From assembly GCA_946621875.1 (NCBI GenBank), contig CAMOOX010000001.1, positions 1-64,000 on the forward strand: a stretch of 64,000 bases of DNA, in the 5' to 3' direction. The notes under the pieces were generated by a model that was not told the DNA's origin, searched no databases, and saw nothing but the letters and a program-made list of their open reading frames with translations. Made by a program: the position numbers and the translations under genes. Positions 17,465-25,533 of the stretch are shown here, piece by piece. The DNA comes from UBA1738 sp003453455. Its GTDB lineage: Bacteria > Bacillota > Clostridia > UBA1381. Within the stretch, counting starts at the first letter, position 1; the number at the start of each line of letters is the position of its first letter.

Positions 17465-18397
17465 ATGTCAAATATTTATAAATCAGCAGACCAACTAATA
17501 GGAAAAACTCCGCTTTTGGAGCTTACACACATTGAAAAGAAATACGGTTTAAAGGCAAAAATCATTGCAAAGCTGGAATACTTTAATCCGGCAGGTTCTG
17601 TAAAGGACAGGATTGCAAAGGCAATGATTGACGATGCAGAAAAAGCAGGAAAACTTGTAGAAGGTTCTGTTATCATTGAGCCGACGAGCGGTAATACAGG
17701 CATCGGTCTTGCCTCTGTTGCAGCAGCAAGAGGTTACCGCATAATTTTGACAATGCCTGAAACAATGTCGGTTGAAAGACGCCAGCTTATAAAAGCATAC
17801 GGTGCGGAAATCGTATTAACAGAGGGCGCAAAGGGAATGAAAGGTGCTATTGCAAAGGCTGAGGAGCTTGCAAAGGAAATCCCGAACAGTTTTATCCCGG
17901 GACAGTTTGTAAATCCTGCTAATCCGACAGCACACAGAGAAACTACGGGTCCTGAAATTTATGAAGATACCGACGGGAAGATTGATTACTTTGTCGCAGG
18001 AGTTGGTACCGGCGGAACGGTTACAGGTGTTGGCGAGTACTTAAAATCAAAAAATTCTGACATAAAAGTTATTGCGGTTGAGCCTGCTACATCAGCCGTA
18101 CTTTCAACAGGTGTTGCAGGACCGCATAAAATTCAAGGAATTGGTGCCGGCTTTGTTCCGGAGGTATTAAATACAAATGTTTATGATGAGATAATTCCTG
18201 TTGCCAATGAAGATGCATTTGCCGCGGGAAAAGAAATAGGCAGAAGTGAGGGTGTTTTGGTAGGAATTTCATCAGGAGCTGCGGCATTTGCGGCAATAGA
18301 GCTTGCAAAGCGTCCGGAAAATGAAGGAAAAACAATAGTTGTTCTTTTGCCTGATACAGGCGACAGATATCTTTCAACACCGCTATTTGCAGACTAA
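17465..18397 (+). CDS. cysK: Cysteine synthase A
   Basis: 310 residues. It makes cysteine from O-acetylserine and sulfide with PLP. The Schiff-base lysine lies in NPAGSVKDRIA near residue 45; the PTSGNTGIGLA phosphate/substrate loop and GVGTGGTVTGVG follow, and ISSGAAAFAA is near the C-terminus. The ATG at 17465 is preceded by AAGGAAGGA; an upstream TTG at 17447 is poorly placed. No promoter is seen in the short gap, so it is probably transcribed with metY. In Bacillus, CysK partners CymR, which makes the nearby Rrf2 gene notable. Confidence 0.95.
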   Translation: MSNIYKSADQLIGKTPLLELTHIEKKYGLKAKIIAKLEYFNPAGSVKDRIAKAMIDDAEKAGKLVEGSVIIEPTSGNTGIGLASVAAARGYRIILTMPETMSVERRQLIKAYGAEIVLTEGAKGMKGAIAKAEELAKEIPNSFIPGQFVNPANPTAHRETTGPEIYEDTDGKIDYFVAGVGTGGTVTGVGEYLKSKNSDIKVIAVEPATSAVLSTGVAGPHKIQGIGAGFVPEVLNTNVYDEIIPVANEDAFAAGKEIGRSEGVLVGISSGAAAFAAIELAKRPENEGKTIVVLLPDTGDRYLSTPLFAD

Positions 18398-18459
18398 AAT
18401 AGACATTACGCAGGAATAAAGGCATTTAATGTTTCTTTTACTGGTGGTTATGACTAAAA

Positions 18460-18663
18460 TCACAAATCCTTTGTGAATATCATTATATCACTAACATTGC
18501 AGTCAAGAATATTACATAAATCATTTAAGGTTACCGTGGTAATAGGTTTGTTATGCTTTAATCTGTCAAGAAGACCACGACTTATGTTATATTTGGTTAT
18601 TAGTTTATATGTCGATATTCCTTTTTGTTTCAAAGTATTATAGAATGGCTCGTATGAAATCAT
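18460..18663 (-). CDS. Small XRE-family HTH regulator
   Basis: About 67 residues, a stand-alone Cro/CI helix-turn-helix (YKLITKYNISRGLLDRL is the HTH core) ending LNDLCNILDCNVSDIM, the usual helix 4/5 signature of this short family. The ATG at 18663 is preceded by AGGGTG six bases upstream. It is divergent from a small unknown gene, and a perfect 27-base inverted repeat lies between them. A related 70-residue protein is encoded at 49064-49276. Probably represses itself and the divergent gene. Confidence 0.8.
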   Translation of the reverse strand: MISYEPFYNTLKQKGISTYKLITKYNISRGLLDRLKHNKPITTVTLNDLCNILDCNVSDIMIFTKDL

Positions 18664-18678
18664 TATCATCACCCTATT

Positions 18679-18705
18679 CAATAATAAAATATACTTTTAT
18701 TATTG
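18679..18705. promoter_or_regulatory. Perfect inverted repeat, likely XRE operator
   Basis: CAATAATAAAA (18679-18689) and TTTTATTATTG (18695-18705) are exact inverted copies around a five-base centre. The right arm ends inside the -35 element of the divergent gene's promoter, and the left arm is 16 bases from the XRE start codon. Confidence 0.7.
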
Positions 18706-18731
18706 ACAATTGCCGATATATAGGGTATAAT
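18703..18731 (+). promoter_or_regulatory. Promoter of the small unknown gene
   Basis: TTGACA at 18703-18708 and TATAAT at 18726-18731, both consensus, with 17-base spacing; the gene starts 28 bases downstream. Confidence 0.85.
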
Positions 18732-18759
18732 TACTTAAAGAAGATAATGGAGGGATACG

Positions 18760-18996
18760 ATGCATTTAAAACTTGAACTATTAAAGGGCGCAATTTTTGA
18801 AGCTATTACAAGAGGACTTAGTTATGCAGAGATTGATGCGAATAAAATTGCGGACACAATGGCAATTAAGGCATTATCGGAAATACAACAAATTTTAAGC
18901 GATGAAGAAAAGTCGGATTTTGAGATAGTAGATGAAATAGTTAATGTTTTTGAAAAGTATAATCTTGATTTTGGCGGTTGTCACGATTTTGGATGA
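18760..18996 (+). CDS. Small unknown protein divergent from XRE regulator
   Basis: 78 residues; I do not recognise a family. It is acidic and looks mostly helical (LLKGAIFEAITRGLSYAEI, then ALSEIQQILSDEEKSDFEI), with no signal peptide, membrane segment or metal motif; the only cysteine is near the end (GGCHDFG). The ATG follows GGAGGGA. It has a consensus promoter overlapped by the presumed XRE operator and ends in a strong bidirectional terminator, so it is a single-gene unit. A toxin-antitoxin role is conceivable only from layout and is not supported by sequence. Confidence 0.7.
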   Translation: MHLKLELLKGAIFEAITRGLSYAEIDANKIADTMAIKALSEIQQILSDEEKSDFEIVDEIVNVFEKYNLDFGGCHDFG

Positions 18997-19031
18997 AAAA
19001 AGTTGACTGCATAGTTACAGTCAACTTTTTT
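18996..19031. terminator. Bidirectional terminator
   Basis: AAAAAAGTTGACTG (18996-19009) and CAGTCAACTTTTTT (19018-19031) form a 14-bp perfect stem with A and T runs on both sides. It serves the small gene on the plus strand and the Clp ATPase on the minus strand, and overlaps both stop codons. Confidence 0.9.
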
Positions 19032-21330
19032 GTTGTAAGGATAAGACAGTAATCTCGATTTCGTTGCCCTTGCGGTCAGCAATAATATGCATACCTTCGG
19101 AAATTGTGTTCCTTAATGAAAAATCTGCAAGTTTATCTTCAACAAGGGTTTGAATTGCGCGTTTTAATGGTCTTGCGCCGTATTTTATATCAAAGCCTTT
19201 TTCAAGAATAAGCGTTTTTGCATTTTCGGTAATCTCTATTTTCGCACCCTTTTGCGCCATTCTTTCGGTAATATCCAAAAGCATAAGGTCAACAATTCTT
19301 TTAAGTTCGTCTTTTGTAAGAGGCGAGAAGGTCACAACTTCATCAATTCTGTTTAAGAATTCAGGACGGAAACGCTCTTTCAAACTCTTTTCAACATTAT
19401 TTTTAAGAGTTACCGCGCTGTCTGAGTTAAAGCCTATTGATGCAGAGTCAAACTCCGAGCCTGCGTTGGTAGTCATAATTATAATTGTGTTTTCAAAATT
19501 GACAATTTTGCCGTGGCTGTCCGAAACTCTGCCGTCATCTAAAATCTGTAAGAAAAGATTAAAGATTTCGGGATGTGCTTTCTCAATTTCATCAAGCAAA
19601 ATTACCGAGTATGGCTTTCTTCTGACCTTTTCGGTAAGCTGTCCTGCCTCGTCATAACCAACATATCCGGGAGGTGAGCCAATTAGCTTTGAAACGGAAT
19701 GTTTTTCCATAAATTCCGACATATCAAAGCGTATAAGCGCATCTTCGTTATCAAACATAACCTCTGCGATGGTTTTAACAAGCTCAGTTTTACCGACGCC
19801 CGTGGGACCTGCAAATATAAAGGATACGGGACGGCGCTTAAATGTAATATCAGCCCTGCCTCTGCGTATCGCCCTGCAAACTGCGCTTACTGCATCATTT
19901 TGACCGATAACACGCTTATGAATTCTGTCCTCTAAGCACAAAAGTTTTGTTGTTTCGCCCTCTGTCAGCTTATGCACGGGGATTTTTGTCCAGTTTTCGA
20001 TAACGGCTGCGACATCTTCAAGGGTAACAACAGCATCTTTTGCCTCTGATTCTTTTATTTTAAGCGTTTCTTCAAGCTCCAACTTTTCCTGTTTTAACCT
20101 TGCGACAGTTTCAAAATCTTCACTATTTGCTGCCTCTTGCGAAAATGCGTCAATTTCTGAAATGCGCTGTTTTATTTTGACAGCTTCATAAAGCGGAATG
20201 TTTTTAAGATTAACGCTTGATGATGCTTCATCAATGACATCTATTGCCTTATCGGGCAGAAAACGGTCGGTAATATACCGCTCGCTCATACGGCAGGCAG
20301 CCTCTAAAACCTCATCAGGTATCGTCACTTTGTGATAATCTTCATAATAGTCTTTTATTCCGCGCAGGATTTCTATTGACTCCGAAATGCTCGGCTCATC
20401 AATTAAAACTGGCTGAAAACGGCGTTCCAAAGCGGTGTCCTTTTCGATATGCTTTCTGTACTCATTAAGAGTAGTTGCGCCTATAATCTGAATTTCTCCT
20501 CGCGCCAAGGCCGGTTTTAAAATATTCGCTGCACTCATTGCACCGTCTGCGTCACCTGCTGCAACAATGTTGTGGATTTCGTCAATAACCAGAATGACAT
20601 TTCCCGCGTCTTCTGCCTCTATAAGCAGATTTTTAAGGCGTGCCTCAAATTGACCGCGGAACTGTGTTCCTGCAACAAGAGCGGTAAAATCAATAAGGTA
20701 AAGTTGGTATCCCAAAAGCTTAGGCGGCACTTTTTCATCCACAATACGGCAGGCAAGGCCTTCCGCAATTGCGGTTTTGCCGACACCTGGCTCGCCCAAG
20801 ATAACAGGGTTATTTTTCGACCGCCTGTTAAGTATCTGAATTACGCGGTCGATTTCAGAATTTCGGTTTATGACACGGTCAACTTTGCCTGATTTTGCCA
20901 TTTCGGTAAGATTTGTGCCATAAGTATCTAACATACTTTTTTTCTTGCCAAAATGAGGCTTCTTTTGTGTTTTTGCATTTTTGTCGGTTTTATCCTCATT
21001 TTCTTTTTTGGGCATAAATGAAGACATAAATCCAAGCGGAAAGGTATGAGCTCCGCCCTCTTCGGCGCTGCCCGGGTTTTCTCCCTGCATCAATTCTTCA
21101 AGGTTTTCGGGGTTTGCACCGATATTTTCCATAAAATCCGACATTTCGCTGTTTAGGTTTTCTATGTCGGAATCGGTTATTCCCATTTTTTCAATCATAT
21201 CATTTATCGGGGCAATGCCAAGCTCCTTTGCGCAGGCAAGGCAAAGTCCCTCATTTGTCGTCTTATTACCCTCCATTTTTGTGATATAAATAATGGCAGG
21301 GTTTTTGTGACAACGAGAACATAATTTCAT
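19021..21330 (-). CDS. Clp-type AAA+ unfoldase with N-terminal zinc finger
   Basis: 769 residues with two AAA+ modules: Walker A GEPGVGKTA (179-187) and GPTGVGKTE (508-516), with a short UVR-like coiled segment between them near 395-425. An IGF tripeptide at 632-634 matches the loop that docks ClpC/ClpA onto ClpP, so it should feed substrates to ClpP. In place of the usual repeat-type Clp N-domain it has a treble-clef-like finger (Cys4, Cys7, Cys30, Cys33), as in McsA, then an acidic, low-complexity linker. This may change how substrates or adaptors are chosen. No clpP, mcsA or mcsB is in the window. The ATG is preceded by GGAGG on the minus strand. Confidence 0.92.
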   Translation of the reverse strand: MKLCSRCHKNPAIIYITKMEGNKTTNEGLCLACAKELGIAPINDMIEKMGITDSDIENLNSEMSDFMENIGANPENLEELMQGENPGSAEEGGAHTFPLGFMSSFMPKKENEDKTDKNAKTQKKPHFGKKKSMLDTYGTNLTEMAKSGKVDRVINRNSEIDRVIQILNRRSKNNPVILGEPGVGKTAIAEGLACRIVDEKVPPKLLGYQLYLIDFTALVAGTQFRGQFEARLKNLLIEAEDAGNVILVIDEIHNIVAAGDADGAMSAANILKPALARGEIQIIGATTLNEYRKHIEKDTALERRFQPVLIDEPSISESIEILRGIKDYYEDYHKVTIPDEVLEAACRMSERYITDRFLPDKAIDVIDEASSSVNLKNIPLYEAVKIKQRISEIDAFSQEAANSEDFETVARLKQEKLELEETLKIKESEAKDAVVTLEDVAAVIENWTKIPVHKLTEGETTKLLCLEDRIHKRVIGQNDAVSAVCRAIRRGRADITFKRRPVSFIFAGPTGVGKTELVKTIAEVMFDNEDALIRFDMSEFMEKHSVSKLIGSPPGYVGYDEAGQLTEKVRRKPYSVILLDEIEKAHPEIFNLFLQILDDGRVSDSHGKIVNFENTIIIMTTNAGSEFDSASIGFNSDSAVTLKNNVEKSLKERFRPEFLNRIDEVVTFSPLTKDELKRIVDLMLLDITERMAQKGAKIEITENAKTLILEKGFDIKYGARPLKRAIQTLVEDKLADFSLRNTISEGMHIIADRKGNEIEITVLSLQQKS

Positions 21331-21422
21331 TTGCGTGTTCCTCCGATTAAAGTTAGAAATAATTGTAGCACAATAAAGAAAATATTAAAAGAGGTTTTTT
21401 TATAAATTTACAGTTTGTTAAT

Positions 21423-21899
21423 TTATTTGTGATATGTTTCGTTTGCGCTTATCTTAAAAGCTCGGTAAATCTGCTCTAAAAGTACAACGCGCATAAGTTG
21501 GTGAGGAAGAGTTATTTTTCCGAAACTAAGCGCCATATCCGATACGGATTTCACTTTCTTGCAAAGTCCCAAAGAACCGCCTATTATAAAGGTGATATTG
21601 GAATTTACGGACTTTATACTGTCAAGCTTTTGCGAAAATTCCGTGCTTGAAAGCTCTTTTCCCTCAATGCACATAGCTATATTATAGCTGTTTTTCGGAA
21701 TTTGTGCTAAAATCTGCGCGCCCTCTTTTTCAAGTATTAAATCAATTTCCCTTTGCGATGCATTTTCGGGGATTTTTTCATCTTTTATCTCAACGACCTC
21801 CAAAGAGGCAAATCGCGAAAGGCGCTTTTTATACTCGGAAATGGCATCGGAGAAAAACTTTTCCTTGATTTTGCCTACTGAAATCACAGTTATCTTCAT
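21423..21899 (-). CDS. rlmH: 23S rRNA pseudouridine1915 N3-methyltransferase RlmH
   Basis: 158 residues, the standard size of this SPOUT methyltransferase, which modifies helix 69 of 23S rRNA in the 70S ribosome using S-adenosylmethionine. The N-terminus MKITVISVGKIKEKF, the middle IGGSLGLCKKVK (SAM-binding knot) and the C-terminal LPHQLMRVVLLEQIYRAFKI are characteristic. It lies 16 bases downstream of the MBL hydrolase gene on the same strand, an arrangement seen in many Bacillota, and has a strong GGAGGAAT site. Confidence 0.96.
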   Translation of the reverse strand: MKITVISVGKIKEKFFSDAISEYKKRLSRFASLEVVEIKDEKIPENASQREIDLILEKEGAQILAQIPKNSYNIAMCIEGKELSSTEFSQKLDSIKSVNSNITFIIGGSLGLCKKVKSVSDMALSFGKITLPHQLMRVVLLEQIYRAFKISANETYHK

Positions 21900-21915
21900 T
21901 TGGAGATATTCCTCC

Positions 21916-22698
21916 TTATTTATGAGCTAAAAATGTGGTTGGTAAATAGCGGTTTGCAACCGATAGGGAAAAGTCTTTTCCGGCTATTATACCGCTTTTT
22001 TTGGCAAGCTCGGCCGTTTCTAAAAGCGCGGCTTTGGGTGTATTGTTATCATTTGAAAGGTGGGCAAGCATTATATGCTTTGTTCCGCTTTCAAGCAGAT
22101 TTAAGGCAGTTTGCGCTGCATCATTATTTGAAAGATGTCCGAAATTTCCTAATATACGCCGTTTCAAAAATTCGGGATAGCGTCCGTTTTTCAGCATAGT
22201 AATGTCATGGTTTGACTCTAAAATAACTGCAATACTGCCTTTAATATTTTCAAAAATATAATCATTCATATGCCCGATATCGGTTGCGATTGAAAGCTTG
22301 TTGTTTCCGTAAAAAAAGCTGTATCCCACAGGGTCTATCGCATCATGCGGGATTGAAAAGGGTTTTATCCCGAGTGTGCCTATTTCAAAATCCTTACCGG
22401 GTGATATATATTTGATATTTTCATCCGATATGCCGCAATTTTTCATAGCGTTATGGGTTTGTTCAGTCGCAAAAACGGGCAGACCGTACTTTTTTGATAC
22501 GACGCCTGCCCCTTTTATGTGGTCGGAATGTTCGTGCGTAATAAGTATAGCGGACAAATTATCGGGAGATATTCCGATTGATTTCAGTAGTTCTTCAAGT
22601 CGCCTTATTCCGAGTCCGCAATCGCAAAGTACGGTTGTTTTCCCGTCGGAAATCAATGAACAATTCCCCGATGAACCGCTTACAAGTGATAAAAACAT
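21916..22698 (-). CDS. MBL-fold metallohydrolase, WalJ/YycJ type
   Basis: 260 residues with the metallo-beta-lactamase metal motif THEHSDHIKG near residue 55 and SLVSGSSGNC at the N-terminus, which marks the YycJ/WalJ group of probable exonucleases linked to cell-wall homeostasis and DNA repair. Further metal ligands are plausible in ESNHD and the later LAHLS. It lies in a minus-strand operon between murA (9 bases upstream) and rlmH. The walRK genes that often accompany it are absent here. Confidence 0.9.
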   Translation of the reverse strand: MFLSLVSGSSGNCSLISDGKTTVLCDCGLGIRRLEELLKSIGISPDNLSAILITHEHSDHIKGAGVVSKKYGLPVFATEQTHNAMKNCGISDENIKYISPGKDFEIGTLGIKPFSIPHDAIDPVGYSFFYGNNKLSIATDIGHMNDYIFENIKGSIAVILESNHDITMLKNGRYPEFLKRRILGNFGHLSNNDAAQTALNLLESGTKHIMLAHLSNDNNTPKAALLETAELAKKSGIIAGKDFSLSVANRYLPTTFLAHK

Positions 22699-22707
22699 AG
22701 CTATTTG

Positions 22708-23979
22708 TCAATTCTCCAAAACTTCAATTCTTTCAATGTGTGCGCCTAAGGCACGGAACTTTTCTTCAAAATTCTCATAGCCGCGGTCTATGTGATAAAG
22801 GTCGGATATTTCGGTAACTCCGTCCGCCATAAGTCCTGCTATAATCATAGCCGCACCGCCCCGCAGGTCGGTTGCGCGTACAGAGGTACCCATAAGCGTT
22901 GATACACCGTTAATTATAGCAAGCTTTCCTTCTACTGAAATATCAGCGCCCATACGCTTTAATTCTCCAACATAGCGGAAACGGTCGTCCCATACACCTT
23001 CACGGGCATTGCTTGTTCCGGGGATTGTGGAAAGGTATGTAACGAGCTGAGGCTGCATATCGGTAGGAAATCCCGGATAGGGAAGCGCAATAAAGTTTAC
23101 CTTTTTCAGCTTTTTGCCCTTTTCGACATAGACACGTACGCTGTCGTCAAATTCCTCCACAGTAACGCCTGATTCAATGAGTTTTGCGCTGATGGACTCC
23201 AAATGCCTCGGTATTACATTTTGGATTGTAACATCTCCGCGGGTAGCTGCTGCCGCAATCATAAATGTGCCTGCCTCAATCTGGTCGGGAATGATGGAAT
23301 ATGTACCGCCGTGCAGGCGTTCAACTCCCGTTATCTTTATTGTATCGGTGCCTGCTCCGCGTATTTTTGCGCCCATTGCGTTCAGGAAGTTGGCAAAATC
23401 GACGATATGCGGCTCTTTTGCAGCATTTTCTATTATCGAATTGCCCTTTGCCATAACGGCGCTCATAATAACATTTATTGTTGCGCCAACAGATGTGACA
23501 TCAAAATATATGTGCGCACCCTTTAATTCTTCCGCCTCTGCGGAAACTTTGCCATAGGCCTGCGTGCAGGTTGCGCCGAGTGCTTCAAAGCCTTTAATGT
23601 GCTGGTCAATGGGGCGTGTGCCGAAATCACACCCGCCGGGCATGGGTATAACGCACTTTTTAAATCTGCCTAATAGTGCTCCTATTAAGTATGCCGAACC
23701 GCGCATTTTCCTTGCAAGCTCAGCCTTGGGAGAAAAAGATTTTACATTTGTAGAGTCAATAATAACGGTATTTTCATCTATAATCTCCACAGATGCACCC
23801 AAATCGCGAAGTATATCAAGAAAAAGCTTTACATCTTTTATATTGGGCAGATTTTCAAGTCTGCATTTTGCGTTTATCAAAAGACAGGCGGGAATGATTG
23901 CAACAGCAGCATTTTTAGCGCCGCTTATAGCAATCTTGCCGCTTAGCGGATATCCGCCTTCTATGAGCAGTTTCTCCAA
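22708..23979 (-). CDS. murA: UDP-GlcNAc 1-carboxyvinyltransferase MurA
   Basis: 423 residues. First committed step of peptidoglycan synthesis: transfer of enolpyruvate from PEP to UDP-GlcNAc. SGAKNAAVAI at the N-terminus, the catalytic Cys117 in PMPGGCDFGTRPID (the fosfomycin-reactive residue), and PDQIEAGTFMIAAAATRGD in the middle are all intact; DLRGGAAMIIAGL is near the C-terminus. The Cys is not replaced by Asp, so no intrinsic fosfomycin resistance is predicted from this residue. First gene of a three-gene minus-strand operon. Confidence 0.97.
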   Translation of the reverse strand: MEKLLIEGGYPLSGKIAISGAKNAAVAIIPACLLINAKCRLENLPNIKDVKLFLDILRDLGASVEIIDENTVIIDSTNVKSFSPKAELARKMRGSAYLIGALLGRFKKCVIPMPGGCDFGTRPIDQHIKGFEALGATCTQAYGKVSAEAEELKGAHIYFDVTSVGATINVIMSAVMAKGNSIIENAAKEPHIVDFANFLNAMGAKIRGAGTDTIKITGVERLHGGTYSIIPDQIEAGTFMIAAAATRGDVTIQNVIPRHLESISAKLIESGVTVEEFDDSVRVYVEKGKKLKKVNFIALPYPGFPTDMQPQLVTYLSTIPGTSNAREGVWDDRFRYVGELKRMGADISVEGKLAIINGVSTLMGTSVRATDLRGGAAMIIAGLMADGVTEISDLYHIDRGYENFEEKFRALGAHIERIEVLEN

Positions 23980-24040
23980 AGAAATTCACCTTCCTTAAAC
24001 AGCGGTTTTTGAGAAAACAGAAATTTAAACTCATAAGGCT

Positions 24041-24070
24041 ATTATAGCACATATATGTAAAAAAAGTAAA
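24041..24070 (-). promoter_or_regulatory. Candidate promoter of murA operon
   Basis: On the minus strand, TTTACT (24065-24070) and TATAAT (24041-24046) with 18-base spacing, about 60 bases ahead of murA. The -35 element is weak. Confidence 0.5.
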
Positions 24071-24100
24071 GTAAATACGAAAAAAAAGGAATTTTGCACA

Positions 24101-24134
24101 AAAAAACAGAGAAGCAGCTGCTTCTCTGTAAAAA
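24101..24134 (-). terminator. Terminator of rpmB
   Basis: ACAGAGAAGCAG (24106-24117) and CTGCTTCTCTGT (24118-24129) form a 12-bp palindrome flanked on the plus strand by A runs, so RNA from the minus strand ends in a T run after the stem. It separates rpmB from murA. Confidence 0.85.
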
Positions 24135-24143
24135 AATGTAAAA

Positions 24144-24332
24144 TCAAACCGCACGGGTAACCTTGCCTGAACGCAGGCAACGCGTACAAACATTTATAGA
24201 TTTTGTATTGCCGTTAACAATAGCTCTTACTTTTTTTACGTTGGGCTTCCAAGCTCTGTTGGACCTTCTGTGTGAGTGGCTGACCTTTATACCGAAAGTA
24301 ACGCCCTTTCCGCAAATATCGCATTTAGCCAT
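24144..24332 (-). CDS. rpmB: 50S ribosomal protein L28, zinc-binding form
   Basis: 62 residues, starting MAKCDICGKG behind GGAGGTGC. Cys4, Cys7, Cys49 and Cys52 make two CxxC pairs, so this is the zinc-ribbon (C+) version of L28; many bacteria carry a zinc-free paralogue that replaces it under zinc shortage. SHRRSNRAWKPN is the conserved RNA-contacting segment. Single-gene transcription unit with its own promoter and terminator. Confidence 0.96.
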   Translation of the reverse strand: MAKCDICGKGVTFGIKVSHSHRRSNRAWKPNVKKVRAIVNGNTKSINVCTRCLRSGKVTRAV

Positions 24333-24376
24333 ATGCTTAGCACCTCCTATTACATATGAAATATCAAAACACAGCA

Positions 24377-24405
24377 ATTTTACCATATTTTTTTTAATAT
24401 TGCAA
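24377..24405 (-). promoter_or_regulatory. Promoter of rpmB
   Basis: On the minus strand, TTGCAA (24400-24405) and TAAAAT (24377-24382) with 17-base spacing, about 45 bases ahead of the start codon. Confidence 0.65.
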
Positions 24406-24486
24406 GTGTTTTTGAAATTTTTTTTAAATTTATTTAAATTGCTGTATTTTTTCAGAGAAAAACTGTTTTTTTATTTGGAAAAAACA

Positions 24487-24515
24487 TTGAAAATTATGGG
24501 ATTTTACGATATAAT
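24487..24515 (+). promoter_or_regulatory. Promoter of hprK operon
   Basis: TTGAAA at 24487-24492 and TATAAT at 24510-24515, 17-base spacing, about 47 bases before hprK. Confidence 0.75.
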
Positions 24516-24561
24516 AAACTTGTGTAATTATATGCATTTTGCTTTTACGGAGGTTAAGGCT

Positions 24562-25503
24562 ATGAGTGATACCACATTTAACATACATCTTTCCAAGGTA
24601 ATTGAAGATTTTTCCTTTGAAATGATATATGCATCAAAGGATATTGAAAATGTGATTATAGAAACAGCTGATGTTAACCGTCCTGCGCTTCAAATAGCGG
24701 GGTTTTTCGATTATTTCGACAGTCACAGAATTCAGATTATGGGAAAGGTTGAAATAACATACCTTGAACAGTTTACAAGGGAAAAGCGGTACAATCTTTT
24801 GGAAAAGCTGTTTTCCACAAAGTTCCCCGCACTTATAATAACGCGCAATATGCGGATTTTCCCTGAAATGGTGGAGCTTGCGGAAAAATATGATTTAACT
24901 ATTGTACGAACCGAAGAATCTACATCAAGTCTTATGAGTGCGCTTATAAGCTACTTGAATGTGCAGATAGCACCGAGGCGCACAAGGCACGGCGTTTTAG
25001 TTGAAGTTTACGGCGAGGGCGTGCTTATTATGGGCGAAAGCGGAGTCGGAAAAAGCGAAACGGCTATTGAACTTGTGAAAAGAGGTCACCGTTTGGTTGC
25101 AGACGATGCCGTTGAGATAAAGCGAGTATCTTCAAAAACGCTTGTCGGCTCATCTCCCGATATTATAAGGCATTTTGTTGAACTTCGCGGCATAGGCATT
25201 ATTGATGTAAAAGAGATTTTTGGTATAGGAGCTGTAAAGGATACAGAAAATATAAATCTTGTAATACATTTAGAGCCTTGGATTGACGGCAAGCAATATG
25301 ACAGACTTGGCATGATGGAGGAATACACAAATATAATGGGTATAAATGTTCCGAGTCTTACAATTCCTGTAAAACCGGGACGAAATCTTGCCATAATAAT
25401 AGAAGTTGCATCAATGAATAACCGCCAGAAGCGTATGGGATATAATGCAGCGGTAGAACTTAATAAAAGGCTTATGAATGAAATCAGCAAATATAACGAG
25501 TAA
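24562..25503 (+). CDS. hprK: HPr kinase/phosphorylase
   Basis: 313 residues. It phosphorylates Ser46 of HPr and removes the phosphate, linking glycolytic flux to carbon catabolite control. The C-terminal domain has Walker A GESGVGKSE (158-166), the preceding conserved His143 (RTRHGV), the capping ADDAVEIKR segment and the HprK signature LRGIGIIDVKEIFG. The open frame extends far upstream, but the family start is the ATG at 24562, preceded by GGAGG and a promoter. HPr itself is not in the window. Confidence 0.96.
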   Translation: MSDTTFNIHLSKVIEDFSFEMIYASKDIENVIIETADVNRPALQIAGFFDYFDSHRIQIMGKVEITYLEQFTREKRYNLLEKLFSTKFPALIITRNMRIFPEMVELAEKYDLTIVRTEESTSSLMSALISYLNVQIAPRRTRHGVLVEVYGEGVLIMGESGVGKSETAIELVKRGHRLVADDAVEIKRVSSKTLVGSSPDIIRHFVELRGIGIIDVKEIFGIGAVKDTENINLVIHLEPWIDGKQYDRLGMMEEYTNIMGINVPSLTIPVKPGRNLAIIIEVASMNNRQKRMGYNAAVELNKRLMNEISKYNE

Positions 25504-25533
25504 AAACTCTGTGCAGTATAAAAGGAGAGCATA

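Noticed and set aside
18460..18996. Toxin-antitoxin pair
   Set aside because: The genes are divergent, not in one operon, and the small protein shows no toxin family features.
24163..24561. Long N-terminal extension of hprK
   Set aside because: It would overlap rpmB and its promoter on the opposite strand, and HprK proteins begin at the chosen Met at 24562.
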